From positions 4,151,501 through 4,215,500 of the forward strand of contig NZ_CP155559.1 in assembly GCF_022095615.2 (NCBI RefSeq): a DNA stretch of 64,000 bases. Reading direction: 5' to 3'. The DNA comes from Bacillus thuringiensis. GTDB taxonomy: Bacteria; Bacillota; Bacilli; Bacillales; Bacillaceae_G. Below, piece after piece: positions 38,175 to 47,163 of the stretch (the stretch's first letter is position 1; each line of letters starts with the position of its first letter). Below the pieces are notes generated by a model that was given only the letters and a program-made list of their open reading frames with translations, did not search any database and was not told the DNA's origin. A program made the translations under genes and the position numbers.

Positions 38175-38229
38175 ACTATAAGAAAAATAAGAAAAAGAAA
38201 CGAGTGATTTCCCTTACAAAACGTTTTGT
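38175..38229 (-). promoter_or_regulatory. Candidate operator and -10 for the ABC transporter genes
   Basis: A perfect 14-bp palindrome ACAAAACGTTTTGT lies at 38216-38229, and TATAGT at 38175-38180 on the minus strand. There is no good -35, as in activator-dependent promoters. BceR-type regulators bind inverted repeats with ACA/TGT arms before such transporter operons. The arm spacing here is not the textbook one. Confidence 0.5.
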
Positions 38230-38233
38230 TATC

Positions 38234-39316
38234 TTACAGTTTTGTCATTTTTCTCATTAATGTATGATATTCTTCATCTTTGGCAAATTGGAACGTGAAT
38301 GTTGTCCCTTCCCCTTCAGCCGATTGCACATACATTCCATGATGTAAATTATCACAAATTTCCCTCGTAATATATAAACCCATTCCAGTCGCTTCTCTCG
38401 TTTTACGGCCATTTATTCCCGTAAAGAATGGATCAAATATACGCTTTACATCTTGCTCTGGAATACCAATTCCATTGTCCTTAATATGTAGTAACACCTT
38501 TTGATCTTTCTCTTCAATTTGAAATTGAATTTCCTTTTTCTCTGCTTCTGAAATTTTCGTATACTTAATTGCATTTACAACAATTTGCCCTATAGCAATA
38601 CTTAGCCATTTTCTATCAGATGCAACCATACAAGTATCTTCATCAAACATTACTTTCGGAAATACCGACGATTGAATGAAAGATTTTCGATTTTCATTAA
38701 TAATACCCCTGATGATATCTATCACATTTACTACTTCTACTTTATAATCTTTCGCAAATTGCTCTAACCTTGCCATATGTAACGCCAAATCTAAACCATT
38801 TAGTATACGGTTATTTTCTTCACGAATACTTTCAACTGTTGCTCTTGCTTCACGATGCTCTTTCCCAAACTTCTGTAATAGCAATTCTATAACCGATACT
38901 GGTGTTTTCATTTGATGAATCCATTGGTTCATAAATATCATTTGCTGTTGTTCTTTCGCATGTTGTTTATGAACTTCATTCATATATTGCTGTCTTAATA
39001 GCGTAAACGATTCAACAACCATCTCTTGCTCTGACGTATAAGAAGTATCAATAAGTAAAGAGTCGTGTAATGTATTTCCGCTAGCAACATATTTTTCGAT
39101 TCTTTTTAAAAATACACTTCGTTTTCGATAATCGTAAATGAGGTATACAGTAAATACAACTGTCCCTAATAAAAGCCCATATAACCACGTACTCCAATCA
39201 ATGGATCTTTTTTCTAAAAGACTTTGCAACTGCAAGACGAGCCCAAATAAACAAAGGCTAATAATATAAGAAAGAAGTAAAGAAAAACGGTCCATGAGGT
39301 AATTTTTAACCTTCAT
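38234..39316 (-). CDS. BceS-type intramembrane-sensing histidine kinase
   Basis: 360 residues from the ATG at 39316 (GAAGGG upstream). Two N-terminal helices (about 12-32 and 42-60) are joined by a loop of about ten residues, the hallmark of intramembrane-sensing kinases that detect their ABC transporter rather than the drug. H-box WIHQMKTPVSVIELLL, N-box VVNAIKYT, G1 DNGIGIP and G2 GMGLYITREI are present. It overlaps the regulator gene by 11 bp. Confidence 0.92.
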   Translation of the reverse strand: MKVKNYLMDRFSLLLSYIISLCLFGLVLQLQSLLEKRSIDWSTWLYGLLLGTVVFTVYLIYDYRKRSVFLKRIEKYVASGNTLHDSLLIDTSYTSEQEMVVESFTLLRQQYMNEVHKQHAKEQQQMIFMNQWIHQMKTPVSVIELLLQKFGKEHREARATVESIREENNRILNGLDLALHMARLEQFAKDYKVEVVNVIDIIRGIINENRKSFIQSSVFPKVMFDEDTCMVASDRKWLSIAIGQIVVNAIKYTKISEAEKKEIQFQIEEKDQKVLLHIKDNGIGIPEQDVKRIFDPFFTGINGRKTREATGMGLYITREICDNLHHGMYVQSAEGEGTTFTFQFAKDEEYHTLMRKMTKL

Positions 39317-40013
39317 GCCCTTCGCCCCACTCTGTAAGAAGCGCATAACCATATCCGCGTTTCGTTACAATTGCATTTTGAATGCCTAGCTCCTCTAGTT
39401 TCTTCCTTACGCGTTTTACATTTACGGTTAATGTATTATCATCAACAAAAGCTACCTCATCCCACAGGGCTTCTAACAGTTCTTCACGCGTTACATACTG
39501 ATTTGCCTGTTTCATCAAACACTCTAATAAGTAAAATTCATTTTTCGTCAGCTCCGTTTGTTGCCCTTGCCACTCAACAATGTGCTGGGACGGAAATAAC
39601 AACAGTCCATTTACACCTAAACAATCACTCTCAGCAACAGATGCATACTCACCATACCCACGGCGAAGTGCACTTTTCACCTTTGCCATTACAATATCTA
39701 AATGGAATGGCTTTGTAATGTAATCATCTCCGCCATTCTCGATCGCCATTACTTGATCCATTTCCCCTGTTCTTGCAGAAACAAAAATAATCGGCGCATT
39801 CGATACAGTACGAATTTGACGACACCAATAAAAACCATCAAAATATGGTAAATTAATATCCAGTAATACGAGATGAGGATTTATTTTCACGAACTCATCT
39901 TTTATATGACGTAAATCACTCGCTCTAAATGATTGATAGCCATACCTTTCTAAATGCTCCTCTAATATTCCCGCTATTTTTTCATCGTCTTCTACAATTA
40001 ATATTTTATACAT
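39306..40013 (-). CDS. OmpR-family response regulator (BceR-type)
   Basis: 235 residues from the ATG at 40013 with GGGGAG nine bases upstream. The longer open frame upstream lacks a ribosome-binding site. Receiver domain: acidic pair EDD near residue 9, phospho-acceptor in LVLLDINLP (Asp near 52), and KPF lysine near 101. A C-terminal winged helix follows (LTKNEFYLLECLMKQANQYVTREELLEALWD, VKRVRKKLEE). It probably activates the downstream transporter genes. Confidence 0.94.
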   Translation of the reverse strand: MYKILIVEDDEKIAGILEEHLERYGYQSFRASDLRHIKDEFVKINPHLVLLDINLPYFDGFYWCRQIRTVSNAPIIFVSARTGEMDQVMAIENGGDDYITKPFHLDIVMAKVKSALRRGYGEYASVAESDCLGVNGLLLFPSQHIVEWQGQQTELTKNEFYLLECLMKQANQYVTREELLEALWDEVAFVDDNTLTVNVKRVRKKLEELGIQNAIVTKRGYGYALLTEWGEGHEG

Positions 40014-40120
40014 GTTCGTTTTCTCCCCATAAGAAATTCTTCCAAAACCACTCCTTGTTCTATTATAAATTGAAAATTTAATTAGTGGGTATTTTTTCCT
40101 ATACGAATCAGACATTTACA

Positions 40121-40154
40121 ATAAAAAAAAGACTGCCCTATTTCGGCAGTCTTA
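40121..40154 (-). terminator. Terminator after obg
   Basis: AAGACTGCC pairs with GGCAGTCTT, followed on the minus strand by TTTTTTTT. It begins at the obg stop codon. Confidence 0.9.
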
Positions 40155-41435
40155 ATCGATAAATTCAAATTGATATTCAAGAATTTTTACAATATCTCCG
40201 TCTTCTGCACCACGTGCACGAAGGGCTTCATCAATACCCATTCCACGCATTTGACGAGCAAATCGGCGTACAGATTCATCACGTGAGAAGTCTGTCATTT
40301 TGAATGTTTTCTCAATATCATAACCAGAAATAACAAATGTGCCATCACTTTCGCGTGTAATTTCAAAATTAGATTCAGATTCAAATTTGTACATTACACT
40401 TGCTTCAGATTCTTCTACATCATCGTACATTGGGAATTCTGGTGTTGTTTCTAATAAGTTCGCTACTTCAAATAGTAAATCACGAACACCTTGTTTCGTT
40501 ACAGCTGAGATTGGGAAGATTTTTACTTCGTCTCCCACTTTCTCTTTAAATGCTTGTAAGTTTTCTTCTGCATCTGGCATATCCATTTTGTTTGCTACAA
40601 CAACTTGTGGACGCTCAGTTAAACGCATATTGTATTCTTTTAATTCATTATTGATTGTAACATAATCTTCATATGGCTCACGTCCTTCTAAACCAGACAT
40701 ATCAATAACGTGCACGATTACACGTGTACGTTCGATATGACGTAAGAATTGGTGTCCAAGTCCAACGCCGGAATGTGCCCCCTCAATTAGTCCAGGAAGG
40801 TCAGCCATAACGAAGCTGCGGTTATCACCAGTTTCAACAACACCAAGATTTGGAACGATTGTTGTAAAGTGATATTCTGCAATTTTCGGACGCGCTGATG
40901 ATACAACAGATAATAATGTAGATTTACCTACACTTGGGAATCCAACAAGTCCAACATCTGCCAGCACTTTAAGTTCTAGCGTGACATCACGTTCTTGACC
41001 TGGTTCCCCGTTCTCAGCGATTTCTGGCGCTGGGTTCGTCGGTGTTGCGAAACGTGAGTTACCACGGCCACCGCGGCCACCTTTTGCGATTACAGCTGTT
41101 TGTTCATGCGTTACTAAATCGGCAAGAATTTCACCTGTTTTTTCATCTTTTACTATTGTTCCCGGTGGAACCTTTACGATTAAATCCTCAGATTTACGAC
41201 CGTGCTGACCTTTACTCATTCCGTGCTGACCGCGATCAGCTTTGAAATGACGTTGGTAGCGGAAGTCCATTAATGTACGTAAGCCTTCCTCAACAACAAA
41301 AACAACATCTGCACCTTTACCACCGTCGCCACCTGCTGGGCCACCTTTAGGTACATACTTCTCGCGACGATACGCAACCATTCCGTTACCACCGTCGCCG
41401 CCTTTTACATATATCTTGACCTGATCTACAAACAT
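40152..41435 (-). CDS. obg: Essential GTPase Obg
   Basis: 428 residues. An N-terminal glycine-rich Obg fold ([38 protein letters not shown]), a G domain with G1 [10 protein letters not shown]3 [12 protein letters not shown] and G4 NKMD, and a C-terminal OCT domain. It acts in ribosome assembly and in activating stress and sporulation signalling. Its ATG at 41435 overlaps the spo0B stop (TAATG); the upstream in-frame extension inside spo0B is rejected. Confidence 0.97.
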   Translation of the reverse strand: MFVDQVKIYVKGGDGGNGMVAYRREKYVPKGGPAGGDGGKGADVVFVVEEGLRTLMDFRYQRHFKADRGQHGMSKGQHGRKSEDLIVKVPPGTIVKDEKTGEILADLVTHEQTAVIAKGGRGGRGNSRFATPTNPAPEIAENGEPGQERDVTLELKVLADVGLVGFPSVGKSTLLSVVSSARPKIAEYHFTTIVPNLGVVETGDNRSFVMADLPGLIEGAHSGVGLGHQFLRHIERTRVIVHVIDMSGLEGREPYEDYVTINNELKEYNMRLTERPQVVVANKMDMPDAEENLQAFKEKVGDEVKIFPISAVTKQGVRDLLFEVANLLETTPEFPMYDDVEESEASVMYKFESESNFEITRESDGTFVISGYDIEKTFKMTDFSRDESVRRFARQMRGMGIDEALRARGAEDGDIVKILEYQFEFID

Positions 41436-41983
41436 TATTTCACCACACTTTTTTCGATTGGTTGTAATATAACTGAGACTTCTTCGTCTCGTACTGTATA
41501 AGAAATGGAATACCATTTATTGTTTTGGTTCGCAAGCCAATTCTGTAGTTCTTCTACACTCGTTAGCTTACCACGAAAATCAAAAAAGAAACGAGCATTC
41601 TCCGCGTCACATTCAATTGTGATACAAACATAATTTTCAACATATACGTCTAAACTATGCTGAAGTATTGAGAAAAATTGATTCGTCCATATACATACAG
41701 TCTCATCTAAATGAGATAAGTTATGTAAATTCCCTAATACTTCGTACTCCAATAAGCACGGCTGCTGTTTCCAATTATATGTTAAAATCCACTCTGAAAA
41801 TAAAGGCATTGATAGCCCTATCAGGTTGGATTCTTGTCTCGCTTCTTGGACAAAACGATCGATGAGACTATGAATCTCTTCCACTTTTCCAAGTGAAAGG
41901 TTTCCTTTCACCATCTGCATACGATTGAGCCAATCATGTCTTGAATGACGCAATGCATCTATAATTGTCCATTTTTCATTCAT
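41435..41983 (-). CDS. spo0B: Sporulation phosphotransferase Spo0B
   Basis: 182 residues. The phosphorelay protein that passes phosphate from Spo0F to Spo0A. The phospho-acceptor histidine lies in [23 protein letters not shown] (His near 16) within an N-terminal helical hairpin that dimerises. The C-terminal part is a degenerate kinase-like ATPase fold without nucleotide motifs. Position between rpmA and obg matches B. subtilis. The gene starts only ~25 bp after a strong terminator. Confidence 0.93.
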   Translation of the reverse strand: MNEKWTIIDALRHSRHDWLNRMQMVKGNLSLGKVEEIHSLIDRFVQEARQESNLIGLSMPLFSEWILTYNWKQQPCLLEYEVLGNLHNLSHLDETVCIWTNQFFSILQHSLDVYVENYVCITIECDAENARFFFDFRGKLTSVEELQNWLANQNNKWYSISYTVRDEEVSVILQPIEKSVVK

Positions 41984-42003
41984 TTAGATACCCCTTAATA
42001 TAG

Positions 42004-42037
42004 AAAAACTCTAACCTGCACTCAGGTTAGAGTTTTC
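42004..42037 (-). terminator. Terminator after rpmA
   Basis: AAAACTCTAACCTG pairs with CAGGTTAGAGTTTT (14 bp) across CACT, with a T tail on the minus strand. It separates the ribosomal-protein operon from spo0B-obg. Confidence 0.9.
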
Positions 42038-42046
42038 CGTGAGTTC

Positions 42047-42337
42047 TTATGCTTCTTGAGCAACAGGATATACGCTCACTTGTTTGCGGTCACGGCCAAG
42101 ACGCTCAAAGCGTACTACGCCGTCAACTTTCGCGTATAAAGTGTCATCGCCACCACGACCAACGTTAACACCTGGATAAATTTTTGTACCGCGTTGACGG
42201 TAAAGAATTGAACCACCTGAAACCGTTTGACCATCTGCGCGTTTAGCACCAAGACGTTTTGACTGAGAGTCACGACCGTTCTTTGTACTACCTACACCTT
42301 TCTTAGATGCGAAAAACTGAAGATCTAATCTTAACAT
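42047..42337 (-). CDS. rpmA: 50S ribosomal protein L27
   Basis: 96 residues. The N-terminus [21 protein letters not shown] carries the Firmicute-type extension that must be cleaved after LQFF by the Prp protease encoded just upstream. The rest ([32 protein letters not shown]) is canonical L27, near the ribosomal peptidyl-transferase centre. Confidence 0.98.
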   Translation of the reverse strand: MLRLDLQFFASKKGVGSTKNGRDSQSKRLGAKRADGQTVSGGSILYRQRGTKIYPGVNVGRGGDDTLYAKVDGVVRFERLGRDRKQVSVYPVAQEA

Positions 42338-42340
42338 ACG

Positions 42341-42685
42341 TTACACCTCCTGCACTTTTTCTATTAAACGGATATACTTTCCGTAATCAAGTTCGATCGT
42401 CTTAAGCGAAACAACCAATCCTTCTAAAAGTATCTGTGCTTTTTCTGCTGTATGAACGTCTAAATCATTAGGCAATTCATACGTTAAGAATCCGCCGTCA
42501 CTCCCGAGTTCAATAGTTGCCTGCACATTACAAAGTTCTTCCACTGCATTTATAGAACCAAACACAACCGCTGTAGTTCCAGCACAGACAAGATCTTGTC
42601 CATGTGGCGCATAATTGGCATGTCCAGTCATTTTAAATGATTGGATACTTCCTAATTTCGTGCGACTTATCGTAATTTTAATCAT
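42341..42685 (-). CDS. prp: Ribosomal-processing cysteine protease Prp
   Basis: 114 residues (YsxB family). Catalytic His is in GHANYAPHGQDLVCAGTTAV (His near 22) and Cys in LVCAG (near 34), the known Prp dyad pattern. It removes the N-terminal extension of L27. It is sandwiched between rplU and rpmA, three bases before rpmA, which places protease and substrate on one transcript. Confidence 0.95.
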   Translation of the reverse strand: MIKITISRTKLGSIQSFKMTGHANYAPHGQDLVCAGTTAVVFGSINAVEELCNVQATIELGSDGGFLTYELPNDLDVHTAEKAQILLEGLVVSLKTIELDYGKYIRLIEKVQEV

Positions 42686-42696
42686 GTTAACCTGAA

Positions 42697-43005
42697 TTAA
42701 GCGTTGATAGCTTCAACAACTAGCTTAGTGTAAGGTTGACGATGACCTTGTTTCTTACGATTGTTCTTTTTCGCTTTGTATTTGAAAACGATGATTTTCT
42801 TAGCGCGACCTTGTTTTTCAACTTTCGCAGTAACTGTTGCACCTTCTACAACTGGGCTACCAACTTTAACGTTTTCGCCACCAACGAAAAGAACTTTGTC
42901 AAAAGTAACAGTTTCACCAGCTTCAACATCTAATTTTTCAATGTAGATTGCTTGACCAGCTTCAACTTTAATTTGTTTTCCACCTGTTTCGATAATTGCG
43001 TACAT
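42697..43005 (-). CDS. rplU: 50S ribosomal protein L21
   Basis: 102 residues, canonical L21 ([25 protein letters not shown] ... [19 protein letters not shown]). It has a strong ribosome-binding site AGGAGG. It is preceded by a structured leader and its own promoter and is first in the rplU-prp-rpmA operon. Confidence 0.98.
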
Positions 43006-43016
43006 ACTTGCACCTC

Positions 43017-43125
43017 CTCTTAATTACTAAGACTCGCCAAAAACGAGGTAGACATAAATGTCTTTAGGGAACCTGTCTTGTGCGGTTGTAGCATATAGCC
43101 GTTTAGGTGCTATAAACTATAACAT
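43017..43125 (-). promoter_or_regulatory. L21 leader (ribosomal protein leader)
   Basis: About 110 nt of untranslated leader precedes rplU on the minus strand. Hairpins can be read, including AGACAT-TTATG... pairs near 43050-43075 and CGGCTATATGC/GCA... near 43085-43105. The L21 leader is a known autoregulatory RNA in Bacillus at this exact place. The assignment is by position and length, not by full alignment. Confidence 0.65.
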
Positions 43126-43129
43126 AAAG

Positions 43130-43159
43130 ATGTTATCATGAATCATAGACGGTTGTCAA
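43130..43159 (-). promoter_or_regulatory. Promoter of rplU operon
   Basis: TTGACA (43154-43159), 18-bp spacer, TAACAT (43130-43135) on the minus strand, just upstream of the L21 leader. Confidence 0.7.
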
Positions 43160-43174
43160 TAAATGTTCTGCTAA

Positions 43175-44563
43175 CTATTTTTCCCGTTCTACAATTTCTT
43201 TTTTACTTCCAAAACGGATAATGGCGTACTTTTCGATCATATCATCTTTGAAATAAATTTCAAATGGAATATTTTTTTGTAATTCTTTTTGCAAAAATTG
43301 TTTTTGTAATTCTTTAGGTGCAGCGATTAATACTACCTCATCCTCTATATTGCCATATGTAATTAGCTCTCTCTCTAACTCATACGCAATTGTTTCATAT
43401 GACATCACATACCCCGTTGCTTTGCAAGGTACACACTCTTCTAGTAATACGTCGCGTAAAGAATGTTTCTTACGTTTACGTGTCATCTCCAAAATCCCTA
43501 ACTCTGTAAAACCGAGCACTCTTGTATATGTGCGATCATTTTGCATAGCAGCCATGAGACATTCTCTTACCTTTTCTTTATCTTCTCTTCTTTTCATATT
43601 AATAAAATCAATTAATATCATACCACCGATATCACGCAGTCTTAATTGACGTGCAATTTCTTCAGCTGCCGCCTCATTTGTACGAAGGACTGTATCTTGT
43701 AAATTCTGTTTCCCAGTAAACTTGCCCGTATTCACATCAATTACAGTCATCGTCTCCATTTGTTCCACAATTAAATACGCACCATTCGGGAGCCATACAA
43801 TTTTTTGAAGTGCTTTCTCGATCTCACGCTCTATTCCAAAATGGTTAAACATTGAAGATTTTTCATTATAAAAAGATACTTTTTCTTTTCCGACTTTTTC
43901 TTCTAATTCTTTTACTATACTTCTTGTATCTACAACTACTTTTTCAATCATTTCAATCGGATTCTCTTGAAATACACGATCTAAAAAGGTCGCAGGTCGA
44001 TGAAGTAGTAGCGGCGCTTTTCCTTGGCCCTCTTTTCTTTTTAATTCTTCATATAACTGCTGTAACCTTTGCATTTCAGCTTGTATGTCTTCAATTTCTC
44101 CTTTTTCAGAAGCAGAGCGAAAAATGTACCCTCCTGTCCCTTCTACCTCAATTTGGAGTAGCTGTTGCCTTCTTTTATTATTTTTTATTTTTCGAGAAAC
44201 CGCACGCATTTCATCATATGGCATATAAACGACATATTTCCCGGTAAATTCTATGTTTGCTGTCAATTTCGGCCCTTTCGTATCAATTGCCTCTTTCACA
44301 ACTTGTACGAGTACTGCTTGCCCTTCATGTATACGATAAGAAGATGGTACATCATCGTATGAAAGGTACGCATGTTTTTCTAAACCGATGTTTACAAAAG
44401 CTGCGTTCATTCCAGCAATCGTTCTTACGATACGTCCAACATAAATATGCCCAACAATCTCTTGTTCTTCATTTCGTTTCCATAAAAACTCAACAATTTT
44501 TTTCTTCTCTTCAATTGCAACGCGTTTTTCCGATCCTGCATAGTTCATATATAACGTTTTCAA
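43175..44563 (-). CDS. rng: Ribonuclease G/E family protein
   Basis: 462 residues. An N-terminal S1-like domain (VGHIYVGRIVRTIAGMNAAFVNIGLEKHAYL), then the catalytic DNase I-like subdomain with TVIDVNTGKFTGKQN (metal-binding Asp) and LIDFINMKRREDKEKV. The zinc-link motif CVPC is near residue 395. Endoribonuclease for rRNA/mRNA 5'-end maturation in other bacteria. B. subtilis lacks an RNase E/G, so this gene is an insertion relative to that genome. Start is a TTG at 44563 after GAGGAAAG. Confidence 0.93.
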   Translation of the reverse strand: MKTLYMNYAGSEKRVAIEEKKKIVEFLWKRNEEQEIVGHIYVGRIVRTIAGMNAAFVNIGLEKHAYLSYDDVPSSYRIHEGQAVLVQVVKEAIDTKGPKLTANIEFTGKYVVYMPYDEMRAVSRKIKNNKRRQQLLQIEVEGTGGYIFRSASEKGEIEDIQAEMQRLQQLYEELKRKEGQGKAPLLLHRPATFLDRVFQENPIEMIEKVVVDTRSIVKELEEKVGKEKVSFYNEKSSMFNHFGIEREIEKALQKIVWLPNGAYLIVEQMETMTVIDVNTGKFTGKQNLQDTVLRTNEAAAEEIARQLRLRDIGGMILIDFINMKRREDKEKVRECLMAAMQNDRTYTRVLGFTELGILEMTRKRKKHSLRDVLLEECVPCKATGYVMSYETIAYELERELITYGNIEDEVVLIAAPKELQKQFLQKELQKNIPFEIYFKDDMIEKYAIIRFGSKKEIVEREK

Positions 44564-44630
44564 AATTCTTTCCTCACTTTATAATCTTCTTTGCTTTTAC
44601 AATAATAAAAGGTTAGTGCTATCGTCAACA

Positions 44631-45491
44631 CTAACCGATTAATTCTTCAACAGATGAAGTTGTTCGTTTTTCAGTAAAATACGCATAGAGTAATTCATTT
44701 TCATCCAATGTGTAATGTTCTTTATATTTTCCATGGACGATAATAGAGTGCTTATACCCTCTACGAAATTTTGTGAATATCTTATATAAATGATCTTCGG
44801 ATTGCACTTCAATAGGTGCAATCTTTTCAATTCCTCTTTTGTTCCCATAATAACGTTCTAATAAAAAACGCATAAAGGCATACTGTCTTTGTTTCCACTC
44901 TTGATATAACGACACCGCTAAAAATATGAGTAGTACCCACATCATAATATTATTACTATTCCAAAGTAACTGCCACACTAGTATTACACTAAAAAAAACA
45001 CATGATAATTTCATCATCTTTTCATGTGCTTGTAAATAAGGAAAACGATATGATAATACGTTAAACAATACTTTTCCACCATCAAGCGGCCAAATAGGCA
45101 GTAAATTAAATGCTAAAATAATTATATTATTCCATATAAAGAAATAATATAAATCCGTACCCAGCCAACCAGCTTCAAACACTATATAACCTACCACCAT
45201 CATCCAAATATGTTGTATAGGTCCTGCAATTACAACAACAAGTTCCTCTTTCAATGACTTATTCCCATGTTCCTCAAGCTCAGCCACACCACCAAACGGT
45301 AAAAGTTGAATCTTTTTAATACGCCAATTATAGTGTGCCGCCGCAAAGGCATGCCCAAGTTCATGGATAAGAACGATACAAAATAACAGTAGTAACTCTT
45401 TAAAACGTGCCGTAAAAATACCAATGACAATAATAACCCAAAACAACGGATGCACGGAAATCTTCGTTAAAACTTCTCTATATTTAATCAA
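44631..45491 (-). CDS. spoIVFB: SpoIVFB site-2 protease
   Basis: 286 residues. Intramembrane zinc metalloprotease that cleaves pro-sigma-K in the mother cell. Zinc motif HELGH (about 44-48) lies in a membrane helix, and the second metal ligand is in NLLPIWPLDGGKV (about 132-144, Asp). About six helices, then a C-terminal CBS-like cytoplasmic region. Starts at a TTG overlapping the spoIVFA stop by eight bases, so the complex partners are translationally coupled. Confidence 0.95.
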   Translation of the reverse strand: MIKYREVLTKISVHPLFWVIIVIGIFTARFKELLLLFCIVLIHELGHAFAAAHYNWRIKKIQLLPFGGVAELEEHGNKSLKEELVVVIAGPIQHIWMMVVGYIVFEAGWLGTDLYYFFIWNNIIILAFNLLPIWPLDGGKVLFNVLSYRFPYLQAHEKMMKLSCVFFSVILVWQLLWNSNNIMMWVLLIFLAVSLYQEWKQRQYAFMRFLLERYYGNKRGIEKIAPIEVQSEDHLYKIFTKFRRGYKHSIIVHGKYKEHYTLDENELLYAYFTEKRTTSSVEELIG

Positions 45492-46230
45492 ATGAAATCA
45501 CCTGAATCGGGTCAATAAACTTTTCATTCTTTTTTATCGCGAAATAAAACTTACCATTTTTATTATTTGCATCATTATTCACCGTTCCAATTTTTTGTTT
45601 CTTTGAAACGTAATCATATAATTTTACTGACATGTCATTTAAATTCGCATACCACGATTCTGTTCCATCTGCATGCTGAATTTGAACCGTATTACCAAGT
45701 TCCTCTTTCTTTCCTGCAAAAACAACTAGCCCTTCATTCACTGACTCAACAGTTGCATTTGTAGCTGTTTGAACAAATACACCTTGGCCATTTTTTTGAA
45801 ACCCTTGCATCACCTTTCCAGAAGCAGGGATGGCATAATCTTTTTGCTGAATAGTTCCTTCTTTTTTCTCAGTAGGTGAAAAAAATACGAGCGGTTTTCC
45901 AAACTGCTTTTCGTACCATTTCGCTACAGTAGCAAACTGAAATTCTTCTTTCATCACTTTTTCTGTAACAGCTTTAGCACCGTCGAAAGAAGAGGGTGCA
46001 TTCTTATATAAAATAGCGATAGAAAGAACTAATATTGCTGATAACAAAACTTTGAAGAAAAATACTTCTTTTCGAAATAAAGGATGAATTTCCTTTTCTC
46101 CTCCTTCAATAAATACTGTTTCACTATCAAAATTCCCTCCAGCAAAATACTGCTCTTCCTCCATCCTTTCTTGCTCTGCCTTCCTTTTCGCAATCCGTTT
46201 TTTAATTTCTTCTACACGTCTATTCTTCAT
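45484..46230 (-). CDS. spoIVFA: SpoIVFA, regulator of SpoIVFB
   Basis: 248 residues. A charged N-terminus, one membrane helix (about 68-86, VLLSAILVLSIAILY) and a C-terminal M23/LytM-like domain (about 140-245). The metal ligands of active M23 peptidases are missing: the usual HxH position reads WYANL, so it is a non-catalytic scaffold, as expected for SpoIVFA, which anchors BofA and holds SpoIVFB inactive. A sigma-E-like promoter lies upstream. Confidence 0.93.
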   Translation of the reverse strand: MKNRRVEEIKKRIAKRKAEQERMEEEQYFAGGNFDSETVFIEGGEKEIHPLFRKEVFFFKVLLSAILVLSIAILYKNAPSSFDGAKAVTEKVMKEEFQFATVAKWYEKQFGKPLVFFSPTEKKEGTIQQKDYAIPASGKVMQGFQKNGQGVFVQTATNATVESVNEGLVVFAGKKEELGNTVQIQHADGTESWYANLNDMSVKLYDYVSKKQKIGTVNNDANNKNGKFYFAIKKNEKFIDPIQVISFD

Positions 46231-46290
46231 ACTGTCTCCTTTCTTTCGTTAAGCTAATTAAAATAGAAACAGTTGTATACAGTTTGTACA

Positions 46291-46319
46291 TATGTATGAG
46301 CTAAGAAAGAAAGATATTC
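46291..46319 (-). promoter_or_regulatory. Sigma-E-like promoter of spoIVFA-spoIVFB
   Basis: The minus strand reads GAATATC (46313-46319), 14 bp, CATACATA (46291-46298), a strong match to sigma-E. It is adjacent to the minD terminator. Confidence 0.6.
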
Positions 46320-46332
46320 GTGTGAAGAAAAA

Positions 46333-46366
46333 AGAAAGCACTTCGCATATGTGCGAAGTGCTTTTA
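46333..46366 (-). terminator. Terminator after minD
   Basis: AAAGCACTTCGCA pairs perfectly with TGCGAAGTGCTTT (13 bp), then TCTTTTTTC on the minus strand. Confidence 0.88.
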
Positions 46367-47161
46367 ACGGATTCCAAAGAAGTTTTTCATCTTTGTAAAT
46401 ACCGATACCTTTTCTTGTTCAAATGCTTGCAATGGTACATTCTCACCCAACAAGCGTCTTGCAATATTACGATAAGCTAACGCTGCTTTTCCGCTCGGTT
46501 GCAACGCTACAGGTTCACCTGTATTTGTAGCACGAATAACTTCATCATCATCCTCGACAACACCAAGAAGCTCGATTGACAATGTACGTACGATTTCATC
46601 AACATCTAACATATCCTGCTCATGAAGCATATGACTACGTACACGATTAATAACAAGTTTTGGTGGTTCAATATCCTCTTTTTCTAAAAGCCCGATAATA
46701 CGATCCGCATCGCGCATTGAGGATACTTCTGGCGTCGTAACAACGATTGCTTTATCCGCACCAGCTACCGCATTTTTAAACCCCTGCTCAATCCCCGCAG
46801 GACAATCAATTAATATGTAATCATAATCTTGACGTAATACTTGTATTAATTCATCCATTTGTTCAGGTGTTACCGCTGATTTATCACTCGTTTGTGCTGC
46901 AGGTAATAAATAAAGATCGTCAAAACGCTTATCTTTAATAAGCGCCTGAGGTAAACGGCAACGCCCTTCAACGACATCAACAAGATCAAATACAATACGA
47001 TTTTCCAGCCCCATTACTACGTCTAAGTTTCGAAGACCGATATCTGTGTCAATTAAGCACACTTTCTTTCCAGATAACGCTAGGGCTGTACCAATGTTCG
47101 CAGACGTTGTAGTTTTACCTACTCCGCCTTTTCCAGATGTAATTACTATTGCCTCTCCCAC
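46364..47161 (-). CDS. minD: Septum site-determining ATPase MinD
   Basis: 265 residues. Deviant Walker A GKGGVGKTT (about 10-18), DTDIGLRNLD, and a C-terminal amphipathic membrane-targeting helix (KVSVFTKMKNFFGI). It recruits MinC to membranes to block polar division. Start is a GTG at 47161. It follows minC by two bases. Confidence 0.97.
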   Translation of the reverse strand: MGEAIVITSGKGGVGKTTTSANIGTALALSGKKVCLIDTDIGLRNLDVVMGLENRIVFDLVDVVEGRCRLPQALIKDKRFDDLYLLPAAQTSDKSAVTPEQMDELIQVLRQDYDYILIDCPAGIEQGFKNAVAGADKAIVVTTPEVSSMRDADRIIGLLEKEDIEPPKLVINRVRSHMLHEQDMLDVDEIVRTLSIELLGVVEDDDEVIRATNTGEPVALQPSGKAALAYRNIARRLLGENVPLQAFEQEKVSVFTKMKNFFGIR

Positions 47162-47163
47162 AG

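Noticed and set aside
39965..39980. CCCGCTATTTT similarity to the dispersed repeat
   Set aside because: Lies inside the response-regulator coding sequence and the match ends after about eleven bases.
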